In this document: positions 55,915 through 64,000 of the stretch, piece after piece | Layout of the letters: each line of letters starts with the position of its first letter | Numbering within the stretch: the stretch's first letter is position 1 | Assembly: GCF_964355755.1 (NCBI RefSeq) | Contig: NC_092673.1 | Location: forward strand, 12,593,001-12,657,000 | Source of the DNA: Antedon mediterranea | Lineage: Eukaryota; Echinodermata; Crinoidea; Comatulida; Antedonidae | Reading direction: 5' to 3' | Length of the DNA: 64,000 nt | Translations under genes and position numbers: made by a program | The notes under the pieces: generated by a model | The model's input: only the letters and a program-made list of their open reading frames with translations | What the model was told of the DNA's origin: nothing | The model's database searches: none

Positions 55915-56851
55915 TTGTTTAATTCTTTTAGTTCTTTTCTTAATGCTTTTTAAGTTCCGGCGGCAAGTTTTTGTTGCTTTTGTTTCTTTTGCATTTTGCT
56001 TTTAAGTTGTTCAGTTAAAGCAAACCCTCTAATTTTTTTTAATAACTCAACAACATTGTCCAACACATCCATTTCTGTGTATTTGGTGAGGTTATAAGGT
56101 TACTCCATATATGTGTTACCAGTTTATACTTTAGTATTGTAGACTTTATGTTAATTAAAGAATCATGTTGTAAACTATCACTGTTTATTAACTTCCTAAT
56201 CCAACGCTCAATTAAAATAATTAAATTAAGACATTTTGTTGAGGGGTAAATCAAACCGCCTCTGTCCAAACTTTGTGTCCATGAACATCTACTGTCTACA
56301 CCATTATCAGTGGTCAGATTGCTAAGCATCTCTATTTCAACTGGCTTGTTCATGTACCTTTTTTTCAATTTTCTTATAATAGAACCTGTAATATGATGGA
56401 TGATTTGCTTGTCTGCTGTAGTTACTAACTCTATTTCCATATTATTTATTATTGATGTAGTTATGCAGGTCAAAAATCTTTCAACAAAAGCCTCTTTTTC
56501 AGTTTCTGTATTATTAATATTAGTGATTATCTTATTCAAAAAATCATTAATAAACTTTCTGTTTATCCTCAGCTGGAAAACAGCTTTTAGGATATCTGCA
56601 GCTGTGGGCTGCAGCAGACTATCCATAATTTCTTCCGATAAAAACATATTTATTTTAGATTGATTCTCTAATATTGATTTTGCAATTGAGATCACACCTG
56701 AACCACACTTGGACCATGATGCATGGTGAATGTCATCGGTTACTAATATGTTCAGTGCATCTGTCACCATGTGTGGCAAATCTTCATTAATTTCCTTGGC
56801 AGTGGTAAGTGGTAAAGGACTAGGCCTACAGGCTGTTGATTTTGTTGCCAT
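55915..56851 (-). pseudogene. Transposon-associated protein ORF, unidentified family, 3' frameshift
   Basis: ATG at 56849-56851 (preceded by TTTTTTTTTCAG|TT, a possible splice acceptor) opens 270 codons to 56039. Features: a helical first half; then IIHHITGSIIRKLKKRY (about residue 150), CSWTQSLDRGGLIYPSTKCL (about 190-210) and LIILIERWIRKL. The order 'xIxGxxIRKLKxRY ... SWTxxxDRGGLIxPS ... ExxxR' recalls the C-terminal part of transposon proteins, and after a one-base slip near 56090 the frame continues EMDVLDNVVELLKKIRGFAL and KALRKELKELNK. That basic tail is shared by a multicopy family that I remember from cnidarian and echinoderm genomes. I cannot identify the catalytic domain or the class. 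Among the non-LINE frames it is the best preserved. Confidence 0.55.
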
Positions 56852-58297
56852 AACTGAAAAAAAAACACTAATTGACGAGCTTTCTTATTTATTTATATCG
56901 TATATTGCTCTTTAATTTTCCCTGATTTAAAATTATTAAATTATGTTGTCTTTTTACATGTGACATAGCCTAATAATTATAGGCATACACTTTAAAAATG
57001 AATGAATGCCTTATTGAACCTAACCTCTAGGCCTCCTAATACTACTACACCTATAGGCTAGGGCCTTGGCCTACTATTTATTAATAATTAGCCTAGGCCT
57101 ATATAGGGGCCTAATAAAATAATTAATAATAAATATGCTGGCCTGGCTAAATAATGAATAGGCCTACTTCTGTAGGCCTATTATATGTAGGCTAATATTT
57201 AATAATTATCCCAAAGAAACCTTTTTTTTTTTAATTAAGTCTTGTAGTGTTGTACTCTGGTGTTAATAAACATTTTTACAGAAAAAATTAATACCTAATT
57301 TAACATTTTTAAACAACATAAATAATGTTTATTAACACCCTAGTCTTGTTCGTCTTCGTTGTTTATCTCGCGAGATTTAAAAACCCCTCTAAAAACTTTT
57401 TTCATGGATCACTGATTTTGATAAACAGTTAATCTGCGCTTGCGCGAATTCGCTGATTGGCCGGTGACTTAGCTAATTTGCATAACAAAGAGGTATACTA
57501 CACTGAACCTGGCGGCAAGTGCCACACAAAGGGAAATCGCTAGCGTTTCCAATCTCTTTGATTGTTGTCTCAGTTGATATACAGTTACGTTTTCCTCCTG
57601 CAAATCCGATTGAGACTTGTAGTATCTGTAGCACAAAGATTAAATAAGTTTTATTTTTAACATTTTTATCAAATTTAATGTTTTCATAACCTGATATATA
57701 AGGTCAATGACGGTTTGCAAAACTCGTATTAATTTTAGAGTATTTCGTATGATTATTTTTTGCACAAGTACAAACACATAAGCTTTAGTTTCCACTACAA
57801 CCAAAGAATATACTGTATACAGAATGAGGAATCGCGATTTTTGCATACCAACAGATATTGTTTGATGGGCTTTTATTTGTGGCACTGGGTTATATTTGAG
57901 GGAGAACTTTATGTTTTGGATGCAATATGGTAACATGTATAATACAATAAAAGCTTCTTGATAATAAAAAAAATACAACATAGTTAATGATTAAACCGAA
58001 CATTGCATCAAAATGCTTAGATCATGACAGTCAATGATTTCTAATAACAAATAAGTACTGTATGCGGCGGGCGTTAATTCGAGAGAGAAAAGGACCCAGA
58101 TGTATTTGTATTTTGTATATATCGTTATCTATCCCTCTTGGGGCAATTAATAAAAAGAGATGGATTACATCATCCTAATGTAAAATTTATAAATTACAAC
58201 ATCAAATATATAATTTACAACATAGTAAAATGTTTAAGTTTATTAAAGGTTAAATAAAAAAAAAATAAAAAATGTATAAAATTGATTTACTTAATAG
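56852..58297. other. No recognised gene; AGGCCT patch 57010-57190
   Basis: The patch is rich in AGGCCTA words. 57360-57620 is less AT-rich and contains TCTCGCGAGA and two CGCTAG words, but no gene motif. Confidence 0.45.
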
Positions 58298-58390
58298 TCA
58301 TGCAGTACTCACCAAACATCATGCAGTACACACCAATCATCATGCAGTACACACCAATCGTCATGCAATACACATCAGTCGTCATGCAGT
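58298..58390. repeat. 21-bp tandem repeat, ~4.4 copies
   Basis: TCATGCAGTACACACCAATC-type units start at 58298, 58319, 58340, 58361 and 58382 (last partial), with a few substitutions per copy. Confidence 0.9.
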
Positions 58391-58769
58391 CAAATATTGC
58401 GCAATTCATACCGCCACCTATCGTCAAAATTGATATCACGTGACGTTTATTAGACGGCTGTAAAACTAAGACTATTTAAACTTCTTTTATAGAATTCAAT
58501 AATTGCAATGGCCTCCTAGCCGCGCAGTAAGTGCCATCGATTTCTTTTCATTCTGTACTTATTTTAACCGCTACAAATCTCTGTGAATGCTCTGTTTTTT
58601 ATATATATACAATAATTTATTATGTGAGACACATAAAATAGAAAACAAACTAAGAATGTAAAATTAAACTGTTCATTTTTATTGCAAGTGAAAAGGTGCA
58701 GTAGAGTTGCATATACAAACACTAGATTCTTAAATAAAGAAATACACAGAATACATTACAAAGTACTGG

Positions 58770-58928
58770 AATCAAGTGTGTAGTTTAATCAATAAATAAG
58801 CAAACAACTACACACTTGATTTAGATCTAATTTAAGGTCACAAACTACATTTATTGTAAAAATAAATACTTTATGGTCCTATTGTGTTAAAAATGTGAAA
58901 AATAAGTTGATTCTAATCATTTTAACTT
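58770..58928. repeat. 16-bp perfect inverted repeat plus partial copy of the 30-kb MITE
   Basis: AATCAAGTGTGTAGTT (58770-58785) pairs perfectly with 58806-58821, with a 20-bp loop. From 58818 the sequence TTTAGATCTAATTTAAGG then follows 30065-30185 closely for about 110 bp. The MITE's own left terminus is missing, so a rearranged or different end is joined here. Confidence 0.7.
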
Positions 58929-59813
58929 TGATTTGCCGTTTTATTGGAAAATGTTTAACACAATGATATACTGAGACAAAAAAAGGTTTTAGACTGTCTT
59001 CATTATTTTCTTCATTCCTCTTTTTTTCTTTTCTTTCCAAGTATTCTATCAGCCAATCATCAACACCCCCTTTTTTTTTTCCCCTTATTCGCAGTTTCTG
59101 AAAAATTTTAAAAGAAGAATAAAAATGTATAGTATACAGTCAACTTTATTCAATTGACTTGGCTATGTCAACTGTTAATTTGTTGATAATTATTATGCCT
59201 TATATATTGACTGTTTTTTATTCATTTAATTTTACCTGACTTATCTATGCCCTTTCATCACATTCTACACCATAATACAGTTCAGAATCATCATTCTCTG
59301 GATAAAATTGCAGTAGTAGATGTAGAAGTAGATAGTCCTTGCGGGGGTCCTTGACTTTACTGTAGGTCCTGAATTTGATACAAACAATAAAATATCAGCA
59401 TTTATTTGATAAACAAGTAAGAGTTGAAAACTCATGTCTTCTCTCTCGACGTCGTTGTAACGCGAAAAAATGAATAGAGGATTCCGCTGCCTCTACTAGT
59501 AGGCTCACAGTGTAGGAGACGTGGGCCTAGGCATACTAATATCTCTATACTGATGGTTCTTCGTTTTCAGTAGGCCTATCCTAGGCCAAATAGCATTTTG
59601 GACTAGGCAGAATACTTAGACCTACCTAATATCCCCACGCCTACTTTCCGGAACATCATTTTATAGTCACTTTGGCAAGGCTAGACCTAGCTTTGACCGC
59701 GCCGCGATGCAACAAAAATAAATGTAGTCAGCAGAATTTGCCATCAATTACGTGACGTCATGTGCTGTATCGCCAAGATGATTGGTCAGTTCTTACGTTT
59801 TAGCATTGGGATA
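58929..59813. other. No recognised gene
   Basis: AT-rich with T runs near 59069-59079 and an AGGCCTA-containing patch at 59515-59640. Confidence 0.45.
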
Positions 59814-59846
59814 TCGCTAGAGTTGAACTGGATTCAACTCTAGCGA
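59814..59846. repeat. Perfect hairpin, 14-bp arms
   Basis: TCGCTAGAGTTGAA (59814-59827), loop CTGGA, TTCAACTCTAGCGA (59833-59846). The following 30 bp repeat the words CGATT and GTCGATTA. It may be a tiny palindromic insertion. Confidence 0.85.
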
Positions 59847-60604
59847 TTGTCAACGATTGCGAATTGTAGCGTCGATTACTGTCGATTATTACACCTTTTT
59901 CTGTAAATCGTTGTTAGTTAAAAAAGTACCTTTTCCTGTAAATCTTTTAAGATGTCAACTACAACATACAGGGGAAGCATATTTAACAGTGGAATGTAAG
60001 GTGTTGAAAGATGCGTTCCAACAAGTCTATGTAAATTAGAAACTCCAAACCTCCATAAAAACACAAACCCTTTTGCGAATGTTGCAGTAACTGCTCCGGT
60101 GTGTTTTTTATTTGAAACGGTAGTGCGACCAATATGCCAACCTATCACATTCCAACATGGAACGACAATGAACAAAGGTAACGCCAATCATGGCGAGGCC
60201 AAAGTGAATTCCAACAAACAGAAAATGAATTATGCTAAATTTAGTTTTGAGCACACAGAAAAAAAATTACTAGGTAAATAGTTAGTCAATGTTATGCGAA
60301 GGCTAGTAGCAAGGTATTTATAAGTGTGTTCTTTATTTTCTCCATGGTTTTCAAATTTGAATTTTCCCGTTTCTTTCCGTAATCTTGAATATTGTCATCT
60401 TCCTACAGTATGTAAAAAAACATACTTCATATTTTATTCTGGAAAACTAATCGTACATGGATGGTACTCCTATGGGGTCTAGATTTGTAAAAAAAATATA
60501 AATTTTAAAGAAAAATTATATACAGAGTAGGCCTATGCAGTGTAAAAATAGTATTAAATAATAAAATTATAAATTGAGAACTAATGCTGTTTGCCATACC
60601 ATGC
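59847..60604. other. No recognised gene
   Basis: Overlapping frames of 60-89 codons on both strands (59857-60281) have fairly balanced composition but no recognisable motif. Confidence 0.4.
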
Positions 60605-60760
60605 TAATAATATTGAGGAGTTGCTATCCAATAGAATTTAAACAATACCATGATTCATGAAAAGCCCTATAGAGAGCAAATCAATCAGAATGTTCCGAAC
60701 TCGAATCTTGGTTGGGGCGGCCTTTCTCATTCTCAGATTTCTTCATCTTTTATCATCTAG
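60605..60760 (+). repeat. Diverged copy of the tRNA-containing repeat
   Basis: It matches the reverse complement of 41965-42120: GCTATCCAATAGAATTTAAA, CAATACCATG, a decayed tRNA body ending GAACTCGAATCTTGGTTGG, then TTTCTCATTCTCAGATTTC. The homology begins about 45 bp upstream of the tRNA body, so the tRNA is internal, unlike the 5' head of an ordinary SINE. Confidence 0.75.
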
Positions 60761-61014
60761 GCTAAATTATTATATTTTACCTTATCATTGATCTCATCAT
60801 CATCATCAAATTCAAATCTTCTTGTGGGCTTTTTGTTCGATTGCACTTACCAAAGGTAGGTGTAGCTGTTATGAGCCCGTTTTTATAAACATGTCCCTCT
60901 TCTCCATTAACTTCTTTCTGTCATCTAGGCCTAGAGGATAGCTATAATAAATATGAGCAATGTTTTAATTTAATTATTAATAGGAGGCCTAGGCCTACAC
61001 TGTAAAAAAAAATA
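60761..61014. other. No recognised feature
   Basis: AT-rich with a few AGGCCTA words. Confidence 0.4.
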
Positions 61015-61530
61015 TGTAAAAAAACAGCAAAAAGTGGTGTCACCTGGTGTCAACCGCGTCGCCATACCGTCTGTTTTTTTACTTAACATTACCTGTTGTA
61101 CTTTTTATTTTCATAAAATCTGTAAATAGAAAATACAACATGTGATGTTAAGTAAAAAAACAGAAGGTATGGCGACGCGGTTGACACCACTTTTTGATGT
61201 TATTTTTTTTAACAGAAATTCTGTATATAAAAATACAACATGGGATGTTAAGTAAAAAAACAGACGGTATGGCGACGCGGTTGACACCACTTTTTGATGT
61301 TATTTTTTTAAACAGAAATTCTGTATATAAAAATACAACATGGGATGTTAAGTAAAAAAACAGACGGTATGGCAACGCGGTTGACACCAGTTTTTGCTGT
61401 TATTTTTTTAACCAGAAATTCTTTATATAAAAATACAACATGGGATGTTAAGTAAAAAAATAGACGGTATGGCGACGTGGTTGACACCAGTTTTTGCTGT
61501 TATTTTTTTAAACAGAAATTCTGTATTATT
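61015..61530. repeat. 100-bp satellite (4 direct copies) with an inverted first unit
   Basis: Direct units start with GTTAAGTAAAAAAACAG at 61147, 61247, 61347 and 61447 (exactly 100-bp spacing) and contain GGTATGGCGACGCGGTTGAC. The segment 61032-61090 is the inverse of the first 60 bp of a unit, forming a large hairpin with 61143-61200 around a 50-bp loop. Substitutions (CAACGCGG, GACGTGG, TTTGCTG for TTTGATG) separate the copies. Confidence 0.95.
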
Positions 61531-61945
61531 GGCTTATCTATAAAAATAAGGAAAACCCTGAGAGTACAAATTGCAGTAATGTAAGATATCAGTACATTTA
61601 CGCATCAAAATTACATAGCATGGTACGATAATTATCAATGATGTCATTAATACCACTTTGGTAACCACAATCTAAATAATCATAAATTATTAATGTGAAT
61701 GTTACAATCAATGTAATGAAAACTATCATTAAGTCAATCAACTATGGATAAAATATAACATATTCAATACAGCTAACAGAGTGATATCAAACAGTACACC
61801 CTAGTCTGGGTTCCAGACGGAGTTTTGACTTAATATTACTAATTAGTAAACAAATAAATATTTTGGCACATATGGCGTTTCATACGTATACTACTTGAGC
61901 TTCAGACAAAAATCGAAATAAAAAAAATAAATAAAAAAGACAATA
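61531..61945. other. No recognised feature
   Basis: AT-rich; no motif. Confidence 0.4.
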
Positions 61946-62306
61946 AATACAGACTTGTGGCAAGTCTAAGTACACCCCAGTACTGTAGTAATACAACATA
62001 ATAAAAAAGACAATAAATACAAAACTCATTAAAAAGATTCATTCGGTTGGTATTCCAAATAAAATATAATAGTATAATATAATTATATTTCAACTGTAAT
62101 AGTAATGATAAGTAACAATGGTTGGACATACGTGTCACTACACTTTGAGAAAGCCAACTGATAGTTGGCGAAACGTCGGGTACCGTAAATAAAACAATCA
62201 TTATTTACCATTACTATTGAGATATAATTAACTATTATATTTTATTTTAATAAATACAGACTTGTGGCAAGTCTAAGTACACCCCAGTACTGTAGTAATA
62301 CAACAT
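61946..62306. mobile_element. 58-bp direct repeats flanking an inverted-repeat unit with a hammerhead-like core
   Basis: The 58-bp segment AATAAATACAGACTTGTGGC ... TAGTAATACAACAT occurs at 61946-62003 and 62249-62306 with no difference that I see. Between them, two inverted arms of about 50 bp (62055-62110 and 62200-62248, with ATATAATAGT and AATAGTAATG words) enclose TTTGAGAAAGCCAACTGATA. The core has a perfect 6-bp stem GCCAAC/GTTGGC, then GAAACGTCGG at 62171-62180. The plan is direct repeat, inverted arm, core, inverted arm, direct repeat. Confidence 0.65.
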
Positions 62307-64000
62307 CAAGGTAGAGTTTTTATACAGTTTAGTATTATAATTAAAAATCTACTTTAAATGTGAGCATGGAGTAAAGAATAAGAGGAGGCACAACACGGCC
62401 TAGCTATCCAGTTAATCCAATTAGTATCACGCTGTGCGGTAGTGCTTAAGCATAGGGTAATAAACTTCCCATAACGATCCTTTGAAGAACATCCTGTTTA
62501 CCCGTGCAGCTCGCTGCAGAGTCGGCTCTGATTACGTAACACCCTAATTAAGGAAGAAGCCAGGCATGACATCGGTGACAAGAAAAGTAAACAGAGGCTG
62601 CGCAGTAGTTTCTAATACATCATAGTGAAGCATGACCTTTGTGCAGTTGTTCATTGTTCTTTGAGCTTTTTTCTCGAAAAAACCGTTTAAAAATCGAGTA
62701 AATTTTCACGGAGATATCGCAGTTTTTATACCAGCTAACAAATTAATCATATTTTTTATCAAGCCATAGACGTATCATTTGGTAAATCGAAATTTTACCG
62801 TTTAAGCAACTTTTTAATTTACGAACCCTAGTGCATTTTGTAGCATATTAAAGACTCCAACTTATTTTAAATCACATTTTAGTGCGCGCAAATGCGCGCA
62901 TGAAAAAAATTATATAATTTGTTCTCATGAATATTCAAAAATATACGTATATTAGAATTCCAACGACACAATTTCTTATTTTTATTACTGTATATGACAT
63001 TTAATTTATGTTTCAGTCTATATTATGACTGTTTAGCAAAACTAAAATTCTTCTATTTTAGTCTGATATTGTATAATTAAATTATTTATGATATTAATAT
63101 CATAAAATATATGATTTTTACGATCACATACTTAGAGTTCAGTGAAATTGTAGGACTTAAATTATATATCGTTTAACGATTTGTGGCTACACATAGGCCT
63201 AGTAGTTCGTAATATATTATTATTTAATAAATAGCCTAAATAAGGATAATATTTAATCCCATAATGATGGACATATTTAGTGCATACCGTAACCGGTAGG
63301 CCTAATAGGTTCAGGCATAGGCGCGCCTATAGTAACAATAAACAATATCAATAATAATAATAATAGGTTTTTTTTATGTAGGTCTATATTAATATATTAA
63401 TAACTGTAATAACGTTAGAAAACAAATAGTAGTAATATTTTATTAAAGAAGAAATTAATCAATTAGTTTTAGTTTTCGGTTGGTCGTTATTATATAATAT
63501 GGTATAAAATGGTACGGTACTACGAGAATATTCGTTTAGTATCAACCCGTAACAACAACTACAAATGATATGTGTTGGTTGTTTTAATTCAATTACAAAT
63601 ATAGTCTATGCTCTTTTGTAATTATAAGCCATTGTTTAAAAGGATTATGTACAGTTCGGTACATAGCGGTTAATCGTAAAATTAAAAAATCGGACATACG
63701 AACAATAGATCGCCAACATTAGCCTATTCGTACCCTTTTGCTGTATTGCGTACGTCGATCACGACTGACGCGGCTGTAAACTTCGCCTGGAAAGTAACTA
63801 GTACAGTACACATTCTGGTCCCTGGATGGAACCGCAATGGAGCAGGTCCAATGTTAAACAATTCGTACAAAGGGGAACCGCCAGACAAGTGCGTACCTAT
63901 TCATTGTTTATTAGATCGCTGGCAATAATGCATGCAAAGTGCAATAGCTCTCCGCTCCACCAACGTACAATACTAAAAAAAATGGAACGTCGCGGTTTTT
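62307..64000. other. No recognised gene to the window end
   Basis: AT-rich with an (AATAAT)n run near 63351-63367. A 60-codon frame at 63746-63928 lies in less AT-rich DNA but has no known motif. Confidence 0.4.

Noticed and set aside
57360-57620. Possible promoter of a host gene (less AT-rich, TCTCGCGAGA palindrome)
   Set aside because: TCTCGCGAGA is a known promoter-type element in animals, but no first exon or downstream coding signal is visible; too weak to call.

Overview
This window looks like nuclear DNA from an animal, most likely a marine invertebrate. It is AT-rich and full of microsatellites, has spliceosomal-type introns inside transposase remnants, and carries the repeat repertoire common in aquatic metazoans: Penelope-like elements, BEL/Pao, a CR1/L2-like LINE, PIF/Harbinger, EnSpm/CACTA-like and Tc1/mariner-type elements. 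Patches crowded with AGGCCT/TAGGCCTA palindromes and a P2X7-like cysteine motif make an echinoderm or another marine deuterostome my best guess, but this is weak inference. There is no sign of a prokaryote, organelle or exogenous virus.

No conserved multi-exon host gene is recognisable. The window reads as a repeat-dense intergenic region. From left to right: 0-6 kb holds two fragments of Penelope-like GIY-YIG endonuclease and a frameshifted DDE-like transposase. 7.8-8.8 kb is a 962-bp TIR element with TA target duplication. 13-19 kb holds fragments of several transposases, a BEL/Pao integrase piece and a reverse-transcriptase scrap. 19.7-20.9 kb is a nested insertion containing a P2X7-like Cys motif. 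22.3-23.2 kb is a 59-bp minisatellite. 24.8-27.8 kb is a DNA transposon of about 3 kb with TIRs of about 140 bp, carrying a broken XPG/FEN-like gene (AcademX-like). 29-31 kb holds tandem repeats, a MITE and AGGCCT-rich DNA. 31.5-34.9 kb holds a Myb/SANT-like ORF and a CACTA-like transposase with exon structure preserved. 36.9-38.4 kb is a BEL/Pao pol remnant. 39.7-43.5 kb holds a Harbinger-type MITE, a strong hairpin, a small ORF with an in-frame TGA, a tRNA-derived repeat and a HARBI1-like remnant. 48.9-52.4 kb is a nearly open CR1/L2-like LINE split by a TA-flanked MITE whose removal restores the frame. 53.6-54.1 kb is a 41-bp minisatellite open in all six frames. 55.9-56.9 kb is a long ORF of another transposon-associated family. 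58-62.3 kb holds hairpins, a 100-bp satellite with an inverted unit, and a direct-repeat-flanked unit with a hammerhead-like core.

The elements do not form a pathway; they are layers of insertion. The most useful signals are structural: the long-TIR XPG-like transposon, the recurring hammerhead-like motif (four places), the nested target duplications, and the LINE/MITE junction that gives an exact empty site. All family assignments come from motif recognition by eye; no database search was run.
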